Below, one piece after another: positions 10,310 to 20,444 of a stretch of 64,000 bases of DNA. Below the pieces are notes generated by a model, which was given only the letters and a program-made list of their open reading frames with translations, was not told where the DNA came from and did not search any database. Location of the stretch: NCBI GenBank assembly GCA_030280995.1, contig JASXTE010000002.1, forward strand, positions 35,895,183 through 35,959,182. Direction: 5' to 3'. The stretch comes from Hemileia vastatrix. Taxonomy: Eukaryota > Basidiomycota > Pucciniomycetes > Pucciniales > Zaghouaniaceae. The first letter of the stretch is position 1. Every line of letters begins with the position of its first letter. The translations under genes were made by a program, and so were the position numbers.

Positions 10310-11445
10310 TGTCGGTCAGTCGTCTAGAAGAAGGTAAGAAAAATAGGAGAAAAGGAGGAGAGAAGGAGGAGGACAAGGGAAAATAAAAGAAATAAATTAC
10401 AATAATATATTTAATTTATTTAAGAGGGAAACAACGGCGAGCAACTTTGAGAGATCACAAAAACTTAGAATTTATTAATAATAATACTATTTAATGTAAG
10501 GGTTCTGCGCAGCAAACACTTTTAATTACTATCAGACTTAAAGCAACCTTTAATTTGTTATATAGACTTTTAATTAGAATTGTATTACTAATAAAAAAAT
10601 ATAAACGTAGTAAAATAGTATTTAATTTGTTGAGTGTATAATAAGTGATCATGCTACAGGGGATTATCCAAGGCCCTTTTATAGGCAATGGGTCCTCTGA
10701 AGCGCCACTATGTTTGTAAATACAATAGTTAGAATAGAATAAAACAAACATATCAAAGAGTAAATGAAACATAACAATGTAGAGAAAAACATGAAACAAA
10801 TAATTAAAACCCCAATTAAGAATTCAATTTCCCCGCCATTAATTCCCAAATCAGTAAGTAAAAATAGTGAATAACTAAACAAGATTGGAACATAGGAACT
10901 ATGAGAAAAATAATTCCAAACAGATGGTACAGTCTGATTTAAGGATATTTTTAAGTGAAACAAAAAAATACTTTGACGCAACAAAACATGTAATTAATCT
11001 CAATTTAGTATAAATTAATTAATTGTTTTTTTCTGACACAATTAAGGGTCAAAAGAAGCGTCATCAATTATTGTTTAGTATTATATGAAAGGTGTTATTT
11101 AATATATAAATTTAAATAATTAATTTAAATATATTATAAGTCAATTTTACGCTTATAATTATAATATATGTTTTTCAATTAATTAAATATAAATTTATAA
11201 TTATTAAATACATAAAAATGCGCCATTATTTGTAGAATATATTATATTATGTTCAATTTAAATGTATATAAAAATTTATATAACCAATAAAATTAATATA
11301 ACACTTGTATATAATAAAATACTTATATAATTTTATTATGCAATAAAATATTAATTTATATTCATTAAATACAATTCTTACCCACTCTTTCAGGTTTTAT
11401 AAGTTACATATCATTTACTGGACTCCTGGAATAGCCTGGCTGACA
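10310..11445 (-). repeat. Element D 5' LTR (right copy)
   Basis: 1136 bp, nearly identical to 3419-4554. It begins TGTCGGTC and ends GCTGACA on the plus strand, followed directly by the second CCCAT at 11446-11450. It would supply the promoter for the minus-strand transcript. Confidence 0.93.
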
Positions 11446-11450
11446 CCCAT
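11446..11450. repeat. Target site duplication CCCAT, right of element D
   Basis: Second copy of the duplication found at 3414-3418. Confidence 0.93.
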
Positions 11451-11979
11451 CAAGAGTGCACTTACACCTATAAACAGAAAAGATATACCTACAACAGGGC
11501 CTGTCTCAACTGCTTTGAAAAGAAGAGAAAATGCTATGGCCTTAAATATGGCTCATTCCCCCTTCCTGCTACCAGTTTTGCCTCCCATTTCAAGCCTTCT
11601 ACTTTTTTTTAAGTCATTCACCCCTAAAATTCCTACTCCTTTCAAACAAACAGCCTTTTTAAATACTCCTTATGACTCTGAATTTCTGGGTCCACCTCCT
11701 TCTGCTCTTTATTCTGCTCCTTCTCTCCAACCAATACTCTATTCTGTCATCCCTAGAACTCCCACTGCTCCAAAAGCAATTTTGAATCCACCTAAATTAG
11801 TTCTGTATGTTTCTCCTTCTCCTTCTTTTTTCTCTCCACCTCCTATAACAGAGCCTATTCCTCCTCAACCTAAATTTAGCAGCCCTCATTGTTCTTCCCC
11901 TTCATCAAAAAGACCCAGATCTCCTAGTCCTCCAATAATTTGCTGTAAGAAAAGAAATATTCCAACAGTTAATTAATAT
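11451..11979 (+). pseudogene. 3' part of Zn2Cys6-like, Pro-rich gene split by element D
   Basis: Continues the frame opened at 3356. It supplies the third cysteine, a Tyr/Lys-rich linker and a second C-x2-C-x6-C (C-L-N-C-F-E-K-K-R-K-C). A run of eight T near 11602-11612 breaks the frame; an alternative frame (the open frame 11515-11976) then continues as a Pro/Ser-rich tail ending in a basic C-C-K-K-R motif. The gene has both a retrotransposon insertion and a frameshift. Zn2Cys6-type regulator is the nearest match by spacing, but the 14-residue linker and lack of a downstream regulator domain leave this uncertain. Confidence 0.45.
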
Positions 11980-13428
11980 CCAATTCCTGCTCCTTTCAGA
12001 GACATCCTAACTTTCCAAAAACTACCTTCATATCTCAACATAAAAAATCCATACTCTTCCCTTCTTGAAGAAAAATTTCTGCCAAGCCTTACTTTAAATC
12101 TTGAGATTGACACAGTTGACTCTAGTAAGAAATTAATATTTTTATTCTTCTTTAAAATCTTTCTCTTGATTTTTTATTGATGACATGATCTAGATTCTTC
12201 TGGCTCCTTTTATTCTCCATATGTTTTCTTTATTCCTGATCCAGAACCCACGTCAGCTATGGTGAAATGTAATGAGTTCACTCAAAAATTATATTCTAAT
12301 TTCAAAATTAACTTATCCCATTAGCAAGATCATCCTCCAAAAGATCATGCAGAAGTATTTGCAAGAGAGCAAGTTTTGAAATATCAGTTTAAATTGGCCA
12401 CTTGGCTTGACCATAAACAATGTTGTCAATTTGAAGAAATTGAAAGATTTAATAGAGCATCTCCTAAAACCTTCACTGTGCCATCTTCATCAAAAGAGAA
12501 ATTTCCTTAATTTTTCAGGCTCCTGATAGAAATTTTAAAGAAACTAAAAATATAAATATAAATATTATAAAAGACATACTTTTATTTATTTAATTATTAA
12601 TTATTATTATTATTATTATTATTACTATTACTATTATTATTTAATAATGCTATAAAATTTGTAAATTAAAATCAAAAATATAAAGATCCCCCCCAGCCAT
12701 TTGATAAGCCATACCCCTGACATCATACCCACATCCAAGTGCACATTGATGTGGGATACACAAGAAAAGAAATTGAAAAAAAACATAAATTATTTTTTTT
12801 TAATTTGAAAAAAATAATAAAAAAAATTGAAATAATCACTTGGTGGGCTTTCTCCAATTTTTAAAAATGATTGTAGGCACCAGTGATCATTATCTCTGAA
12901 AAAATTAATTTTAAAAATTTTAAAATGAAAATAAAATAAAATTTTAACTAAAAAAAATCAAAAATAAAATTTCATAAATAAAAAATAAAATTTAAAAAAA
13001 TCCTTGAATCTGGCTTCAAATGAGTGTAATCAATTGATGTTGTGTTGATCCAGTTTAAAGTCTTAGTGGATTTTCTATATAACAAAAAACAAAGCCAGGA
13101 TTACACTTCAAACAGGGAAACTATGGTGACAAACATTGTGGGGTAATTGTGTATAGATCATCCAGCCCATAAATTACCCCCAAACTTGCCAATATTAAAT
13201 TTAGAAGGCTCCCCTGTGAATACTTCTACCAAATCAATTACATTCCAACTACATTTTTCACCATAAAATTTAAGAAATTCAAATTTAATGATTGATAATT
13301 TTAACAATAGTTTTAGTTTATACTCTCTTTCAGAGTAAATCTTCTTTTAAACAATGGTAAAGTAGTTTATCTTCATTTTGGAGGAGATATTCAGAAAAAA
13401 TAGTTGTTTGTACATCCTCATTTTGGAG
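11980..13428. other. AT-rich spacer, possible 3' end of element A
   Basis: Scattered plus-strand coding-like fragments persist to about 12510, then low-complexity AT DNA with an ATT microsatellite near 12596-12645. On the minus strand a purine run, GTTTGGGGGTAA, near 13170-13190 lies downstream of the element A integrase and could be its polypurine tract, but no matching LTR pair is visible. Confidence 0.4.
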
Positions 13429-14860
13429 TTAGACTTTGGTACCCATAGTTCCCCTAGGATAGATCTGCTTGACTTGATCAGCAGCTACCCCCTTCTTCAA
13501 AACAACTCCATTCAACTCTTCTAATACATATGAACAACCAGATAGTTTTTCTCTAATTCTATATGGTCCATTACACCTGTCTAAAAACATTCTTCCCCAC
13601 TGACTTTTCAAACTCTTATTATACACCATGACCATATCTCCAAATTTCAAAGGATTCCTTAACCTATGAGCCAACTTATTATCCCAATATCTAACTTAAT
13701 GATTCCTAATATTCATCATTTTCAAATATGCCTTTTCTAGAGTTTCTTCTTTCTTTTCAAGCTGAACCATTCTTGCACATAATAATTCTTCAGTAGTTTT
13801 GACCATGTCCCAGTCTATTACAAGATATGAATCCACCTCTAAATCAACTGGTAAAACTGCTTTCTTTCCAAAAACTAGTTTGTATGGTGAATATCCAGTT
13901 GTCTTTTTGAAAGTGATTCTTTCATAAAATAAAACTTATGGTAAATAGTGCCTTCACTTTTCAGCACTTTCTCCACACATTTTAACTAAAGCATCTTTGA
14001 TAACTTGGTGCCTTCTTTCTACCATTACTTCAGCTTCAGGATAATAAGGGGTTTCTACCCTAACCTTTGATTCAAATTTTTATATAGCCTTTCTAAACTC
14101 TTTCTTAAATTCAGAACCTCCATCAAATGTCACCAACTTCATTACTCCATACCTATATACCCAATTTTCATCAAAAAGTCTGCCACATTCCTGGCATTGA
14201 AATTAATGAGAGGTGCTGCCTCTACCCAACCAGATACTTTATCTCTGGATACAATCAAATATTTATATTTCCCCTCCTTAATATGAAAAGCATTCAAACT
14301 AACCCTACCAAAAAGAGTGTTTTCACCGGTTTCATGTCCAGGTTCTTTTGGCCTTAAATAACCTCTCCTTTGACTTCCTTCACATGACTGAGCCTAATTT
14401 TAAACAGAAAGCTTCCTTCCTGGCCACCAAAATATCTCAGAAATTTTTCTATAAGTTTCACCAACTCCTCTATTCCCATAATCTTCATGCAGTGATCTCA
14501 TAACTAATTCTTGCCCTTTCTTTTGAGTGATAACTACTTGAAGAATTGGATACCTACTCTTCATTAATTTTCTTCCGGAAAGATAAAATTCTGGTGACTT
14601 CCTTTAGATAGCCACCCATTCATCATTATCACAATTATCTGTCCTTTCTAACTTTAAGAAATATTTAACCATTTTATAAAAAAATTGTGTCTGTCCCCAG
14701 AAATTATCTTGAAGATCCATTAAAATTATATCTATGGGCACTTCCCCATCTCCTAGATCATCTGCACTTGAATGAGTCAAAAATTTTTTTTATTCCTAGA
14801 AATTGCCTTTTTAGCATTAAAGATTTTTAATTTTCCATCTTGGAACCTTCCAACCTTTTA
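13429..14860 (-). pseudogene. pol: Element A integrase, decayed
   Basis: Minus-strand integrase of an older Ty3/gypsy lineage with many stops and shifts. In order: a zinc-finger region (H-E-D-Y-G-N-R-G-V, then F-W-W-P and C-E), a core with V-S-R-D-K-V-S-G-W-V-E and later T-F-D-G-G-S-E-F, an F-G-K-K-A-V-L-P-V-D segment, and the GPY/F module (N-G-P-Y-R-I) in the open frame 13674-13429. The frame order is kept although it cannot be translated through. It is the last part of the element whose other parts lie at 32.6-34.1 and 44.8-46.4 kb. Confidence 0.75.
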
Positions 14861-14871
14861 TCAACCACATT

Positions 14872-15272
14872 TTATTCTTTCTCCTTTATACCGTTTTCAG
14901 CATCATCATCTTCATCTTTGTCCAACCTCCTTTCAAACAAATTTTTATTAACACCCATCCTCTCTTTAACCAAATTTTCTAAAACTCCAACATATACACC
15001 ATTCACCAATTTCTTACTATCCCACACTATTTCACCATCCTCATCCATATACACAACATCTCCAACCTCTTTTTTACCCAATTTATCTACACTTTCATCA
15101 AACTCCTTAAGAACATAATTTATCATATTTTTATTATTTTCCAGTTTATCCTCACAGTGGAGGCCATCATCATCTTTATCCACAGATATTAATTCTTCCA
15201 GTTTAACCTCATGGGGGAGGTAAGGAAATTCTTCAGAATCTTTTGTACTGGCCTTAATCACAGGTATATCTT
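14872..15272 (-). pseudogene. pol: Element A spacer between RNase H and integrase
   Basis: A 129-codon acidic frame (15261-14872), rich in Asp, Glu and Lys. It directly continues the RNase H tail that ends at 32621 once element B and one copy of its ATCTT duplication are set aside: the frame is open through the join. That shows the B insertion was clean and interrupted a then-open or nearly open frame. An acidic linker at this position is known in related basidiomycete gypsy polyproteins. Confidence 0.65.
15268..15272. repeat. Target site duplication ATCTT, left of element B
   Basis: ATCTT precedes the 5' LTR at 15273 and recurs at 32616-32620 after the 3' LTR. Confidence 0.9.
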
Positions 15273-16445
15273 TGTCAACCTAGATATCCCTAGGACTGAG
15301 TATTTCTTATGCTTAAAAAGAAAACCTTAAGTACATTAAGCTTATATCTTAAAAAAAGGTTAAAACAATAATATATATGATTATATTACCTATATATATA
15401 ATTATTACTCTATTATATAAATTATAGTAGTTAAAATAGCTTATCCATAGCCTAATAGCACTTATTAAGGTGTTAATGGAGTCATAATATACTTATCTTA
15501 AGTGATATTAAGTAATGATTGACATACATAGGCTTATATGTATACATAAATTTCATATTCAGTAAAATATGCAGTATATTATGTATATTTAGGTATATAA
15601 GTGGGTTTTAGACTCTTAATAGCCTATAACCTTTATTTTTCTGCCTATTTTAGGTCATATGGACGTATCCAGTGGACTCACAATGCCTACAGAAGCATAT
15701 ACATCTATTTCAGGCGCATACACTCAGTCTGGACAGCTTAATCTGCTTCCTTGGATGGATATTCATGGATTTATGGGTTGGGAGGTCATTTCTGGGTTAA
15801 TATGGATGCTTGGGGATGTTATTGGGGGCTTGGACATTTCATTTTTTTCCTTTATATTCTTTGGGTTTCATTATATTCTCTTTGGATGAGTTATTTTACC
15901 TGTTTCTTTATGGTATCCGCTTTTATCTGAATTTTATATTGATGGTATGGGTCTGTGTTATCATTAATTGTGATGGAGGGTCCTTAATGGAGGTCTGGAT
16001 GTTGAATCTGCTTGAATTGGACGCCATGGGGAGGTGATGGGACCTCACAGTTCTGTAATTGCTAGGGATAGCAGTGACATCATCTGGATTGAAGGTCTGT
16101 GCACTCCAGTGGATTTTGGTATAAGTAAGGGAGGATTTTGACGGTTATTAGACATCATTCACTTACTATAATTCAAATAAAAATTATAACACAATTATTA
16201 TTATTCAAAGACATATTATAAAGCCATTATAAATTGATATTATCTTTATATAAGCTAAAACTATATTATATTCATCTATTTTCCACCACTAGCACACATT
16301 TAAATCCAAGTATTGCGAGTTTTATTTGAGTACAACTATTTTATTAGTCTTCCCCTGAGGTTTAATCACTAAATCATTTATTACTAAGTAGTAGGACCAT
16401 TAATAAATACTATTAAATCATACTTAAATACTAGATACACTGACA
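15273..16445 (+). repeat. Element B 5' LTR
   Basis: About 1173 bp, TGTCAACC ... TGACA, matching 31440-32615. It includes an open frame at 15659-15889 that is repeated in the other LTR. A CAGT...GGACTCACA stretch following TTTTAGGTCATATGGAC is well kept in both and may be transcribed leader. No TATA box is singled out. Confidence 0.9.
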
Positions 16446-16460
16446 ATCAGGGGTCTTTCC
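16446..16460 (+). other. Primer-binding site of element B
   Basis: ATCAGGGGTCTTTCC directly follows the 5' LTR and aligns with ACTGGGGACCTTTCC in D and ATTGGGAACCTTTCC in C. It is probably the decayed form of the same tRNA primer site. Confidence 0.6.
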
Positions 16461-16883
16461 TTAATTTTTACTTATTATTTAGTATAAGCCTTGGGAAGTG
16501 ATTTTTACTTTAGTATAGCTCAAAATAACCAATTATTTGGGTCTTCATAATATTAGTGGGTCATAATAACTCTGTGATTGCGGAAAAGAACCCTTATAAT
16601 AATTTTACTAATTTTTTATAATAAAAATTAGGTATTTACAGTAGTAACTGTACCCACTTGGTAAGCTATTTATTCAACCCAATAAAGGTCTAGTTAAACT
16701 TATTATTTTATTTTTAACAGATTTTTTTGAATTTTTATTACATTTTATTTAAATAAATAAAGATTTAAATTCAGGGTAAGCTCCAGTGCTTTTTATTAGT
16801 AATAAAATTGCTAATACTTTTAATCTACTAATTCCAATAGGTTTTCCTCTCTGTAGAAATGATATATTGTTATTTTTATCAAT

Positions 16884-19592
16884 ATGAGTGCTCCCCAGGA
16901 CAATGTAAGTGAAAAGCCTGCTTATAATACCAGGTCTAAAGCTAACAAAAACATTGTTCCAGGACATAACCATGGAGGGTCAGTCATACCCCCAGGCAGA
17001 GCAAATGAGCATAGAGGAAAAAGACCCCCTCTTAAAAAAGATAACCATAAAAAAGACGCCTCCTCCTCTTCAGGATCAACTATCCCATCTGGAAAAACAG
17101 ATATTGAAGTTGGAGGAATCAAAGTCCCTCATGCTCAAGGAGGTAGAGCAATTACAGAACAATTGCAAGGTAGGATTTCAGCAGATGAACCAATCTTTGG
17201 CAGAGCTAAAGGGAGGCCAGCAAAGTCAGTAACCCCCTATCCCAGGAGGGTCACATCACTCCCAGGAGAAAATACTAGTAGACAAATGGAAGTGGGATTG
17301 GTTCCATCAACAATGGTCCAGTCACAACTGCAACAAGGATCCTCCTCCTCATCAGTATTCCTCAGTTCACCCCAACAAGGGAAAACAAAGCTGCCAAAAA
17401 TCAGGGCTCACACAAATCCCGTGTTAAGTAGAATACCCTCTAACATTGAACACAACACTGATAATTACAATGTAGGTAATATTATTGATTTCAAATCTGT
17501 GCAGAAAATAGAGGAGGACTGAAGAGAATCAGGTTTTAATGTAGATACACCTGACTTGTCTTTTGTCAATCACAACAGTGGTATTTATAATACAGTTAAT
17601 CCTCAGTTTCCACCACTTACTAGTGAGATGAGAAGTTCACAAGATAGTGATAGAATTGTGAAGGAAGACATGGAGAATTTTAACAATAATCCAACTATCC
17701 ATAGAATTGTTTCAGCATTGTGGAATAGAATGACTGGCTGTGAGGAACAGACAGTTAAGCTCATTAGTGATACAATTTCATCCTTAACATTAAATATTTC
17801 TCATCTGGCAACACGTAATAAAGAATTAGATAGTGAACATTTGTCTCTAACTCTTAAATATGATTCATTGAGTAGTAAATATAATGAACTTTCAAACAAA
17901 TTATGTGAGTTAGAAAAATTGTATGAAACACATTTATTGAAAACTGAATTAAGAACTAAGTTATCTTTTGCCCAGACAAATCAAAGTGTCTCTGAGCTGC
18001 TACAAAGATTAACTAAAGTTGAGATTGAAACTGCCATTCTACTAATGAACCAGGATAATCATAAGTATACTCAGTATAATAATAATCCTCTAATTGGCAA
18101 AAGTGAATCTCATTCCTTCCCTATACCCCCACAACTAAAACCATCTGGTGGTAGTGTCAAATCTGAAAATGTAACTCACAAATCCGTACAGGAGGAAATA
18201 CAAGACCATTTATCAAGAGTAAATGAGTTGTTGAGTTTACCTAGGATTAGTGAAATAAAATCCAATCAGAAGAACTGGCCTAAGATAGATCAGTACACAA
18301 CTTATGATGGGGAAGCCAGCTCTGATTGGCAACATTTTATCCAAAGAATTGACAATTTAAAATTCTCATATAAGTTACCAGATGAAGAAATAACATCAAA
18401 ATTAATTTCTTTATTTAAGGATGTTGCTTTATTATGGTTTGAAGCTATTTTTAGTGAGGGTAAAGATTACTCTTGGGCTGAATGGAAACAACTAATTGAA
18501 AAACAATTTGGGGGCTCTAAATCCAGACTCACACAGCAGAGACTTTATGAGAAAACAAGGTATAATCTGTTGAATGGTGACAAACCTTTGGTATTTTTAA
18601 TGAATCTAAATAAAATATTAAAAGCCATTGAGCCTAACATGGATTTTAACTTATGGAAAGATAAGATAATATATAAATTACCTATATCTGTCAGAGACAT
18701 TATTGTAGCTAGAACAATTAATGTTACTGAATATTCTGACTTTACTAATATTTGCAATGAAATATTACTAAACCATAAGTATGAATCATGGTATTCCACT
18801 TATAAAAAAAATGTTGAACCTGTGAAAAATCAGAATTCAAAAACACTTCAGGAGAAGCAGAAAAAACCTACTGCACCTGTAGTACCAAAAAAGTATGAGA
18901 CAAATACTTGTTATAAGTGCAATAAACCTTGGGTTAAAGGTCAAAAATGTGAGAAGAATATAAATATTGTTGAAAATCAACATGAATCTGAAATTGAAAC
19001 AGAGAAAAGTAAAGATTCAAGTGATTATGACAGTAATATCTCATATAGTGATGAAAATGAAGTCTGTATGTTGGAAGATGATTTGTCCATCTTTGACAAT
19101 CCAATATTAAATATGGACTCAAATAAATCTTTAATGAATTTTGAGGATGCTGAAATCATTAAAGATATACAAGCTGATAACTTTAGAATGACACCTATTA
19201 CGGTTCCAGCTATCATTTCTGGTGAAAATGTTAATATAGTATTGGACACAGGAGCTGCTGGTTCTGTTGTTTCTACTAATACATTGCAGAAAATCGATAG
19301 TGAATATAAGTTTAAGCTTGAACCCCTTCAAAGTACAAATTGGAGAGGTTTTGGATCAGTACTACATCCAATTGGTAGATACAAAACTGCTGTTTTTCTT
19401 TAGACATCAACATGGTTATGTAAGTGAAACTTGTGACTTTGTAGTAATGGATAATACTAACTGTAGTAACTGTTTTATCATTGGAAATGATATTCTGACT
19501 TAGTTTAGTGTGAAATTAGACCCTGTTAATAACAATTTTACAATTGGAATGAATGGTAAAAGGAAATTTAAAATAAATTCTTTTAACACAGT
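16884..19592 (+). pseudogene. gag: Gag-protease of element B
   Basis: ATG at 16884 opens 212 codons to a TGA at 17520-17522; the same frame resumes and runs to a TAG at 19401-19403. The first part is basic, Ser/Pro-rich; then a Leu-rich coiled coil; then the capsid domain (W-P-K-I-D-Q-Y ... F-G-G-S-K-S-R-L) around 18270-18800; a zinc knuckle C-x2-C-x7-Q-x-C (18910-18950) in which the usual His is Gln; and an aspartic protease with D-T-G-A-A-G near 19248-19265. After a frameshift at about 19395 the protease tail continues to the element C insertion at 19593. Counterpart of 6681-9622 in D and 23800-26458 in C. Confidence 0.85.
16909..17430 (+). pseudogene. Overlapping +1 reading frame inside gag (element B)
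   Basis: A +1 frame relative to gag is open from 16909 to a TAA at 17230-17232 (107 codons), and after that stop stays open to about 17430. It has the same order as the frames in D and C: Lys-rich start, P-P-P-L-Q-D-Q-L-S-H-L-E-K coiled helix, then V-D-K-W-K-W-D-W-F and a short basic tail. The W-x-W-D motif survives although gag here is diverged, which supports a shared protein-coding origin. The stop makes this copy non-functional. Confidence 0.5.
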
Positions 19593-19597
19593 CTTAC
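19593..19597. repeat. Target site duplication CTTAC, left of element C
   Basis: CTTAC precedes the left LTR of C and recurs at 28180-28184 after its right LTR. Confidence 0.9.
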
Positions 19598-20410
19598 TTT
19601 CAATGGGTCCTTTTGGTCTAGAGGATTTATTTGAGGTTTATACAAGGATTTTTAGTGATTACTGAACTTTCAAAGGCAAGGTACGTATTTTCTTAATCTA
19701 ATTGATTTTTTTACTCAATTTAAGAAGAGGTGAAGTTTTAATATTATTATAAATTATATATTTTAGAACTACGGTGATGTAAATACTAATGATTATAAAT
19801 TATAGTAATAAATTTGTTTAACTGAAGTAATATAAAAGTTGTAAAGTAAGTAAGGAATGGTCCGAAAAGTACAAAAAGAGAAGGCCTTTTATAGGCAAAA
19901 ATGTGAGAAAAAAAGACATGGAGTTAACACTACCTAATACAAGGGTGTGAGAAGAAAAACCTAGCTAAAGAGAGTATATGAAATATCAAAAAGATATATT
20001 AAATGGTATGTCAATAAAGGTATCATTTTTATTTGAAATAAAACCTGAGTTCCCTTAGACTGTCACATTTAATACAAAACATTTGATTTAAACTTTTGGT
20101 TCAACGGAAATCTAAATTTCTCAATGAAGGTATTTGAAATTTTTTAAGATTTTTATTATATTTTAATATTATTTTTATTCCCACTCATCTGTATTATTGA
20201 GCACGGTGTAAGGGAGTAAAAATATATATGGGACAATTACTTACTTTTATTAATTATTTAAATTACTTAGTGCACTTAGCTAGTTAGTTGTAAGTAATAC
20301 ATAAGCAGGGAATAAATAATTGATTACTAATAAGGATTCAAAAAGGCTTGGCTTCATCTCAGTAAAATAATTAATTATTTTACTGGATAAGTCTAGTAGC
20401 CTGGCTGACA
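19598..20410 (-). repeat. Element C 3' LTR (left copy)
   Basis: 813 bp, same length as 27367-28179. The outer end reads TTTCAATGGG where the other copy has TGTCAATGGG, so the terminal TG has mutated. It ends GCTGACA. Confidence 0.92.
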
Positions 20411-20426
20411 CTCCCTCACTCTAAAA
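20411..20426 (-). other. Polypurine tract of element C
   Basis: Minus strand AGAGTGAGGGAG next to TGTCAGCC of the 3' LTR, matching the tracts of D and B. Confidence 0.75.
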
Positions 20427-20444
20427 AAAACAATAAAAAAAATG

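Larger units (their letters stand above)
3419..11445 (-). mobile_element. Element D: Ty3/gypsy chromovirus, RT deleted
   Basis: A complete insertion bounded by two 1136-bp direct repeats and a CCCAT duplication. On the minus strand the order is 5' LTR (10310-11445), primer-binding motif, leader, gag with an overlapping second frame (9622-8013), gag/zinc knuckle/protease (7961-6681), then RNase H, integrase and chromodomain (6640-4589), polypurine tract and 3' LTR (3419-4554). The whole reverse transcriptase is missing between protease and RNase H. The LTRs differ at only about nine positions by eye, so insertion was recent although the copy is defective; mobilisation in trans is inferred. Confidence 0.93.

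Noticed and set aside
14840..15118. Plus-strand Ser/Thr/Pro-rich frame of 92 codons
   Set aside because: It is the antisense of the acidic spacer of element A (15261-14872).
15659..16037. Open frames repeated at 31829-32207
   Set aside because: Inside the LTRs of element B. Trp/Phe-rich composition and one differing stop suggest chance frames in an LTR.
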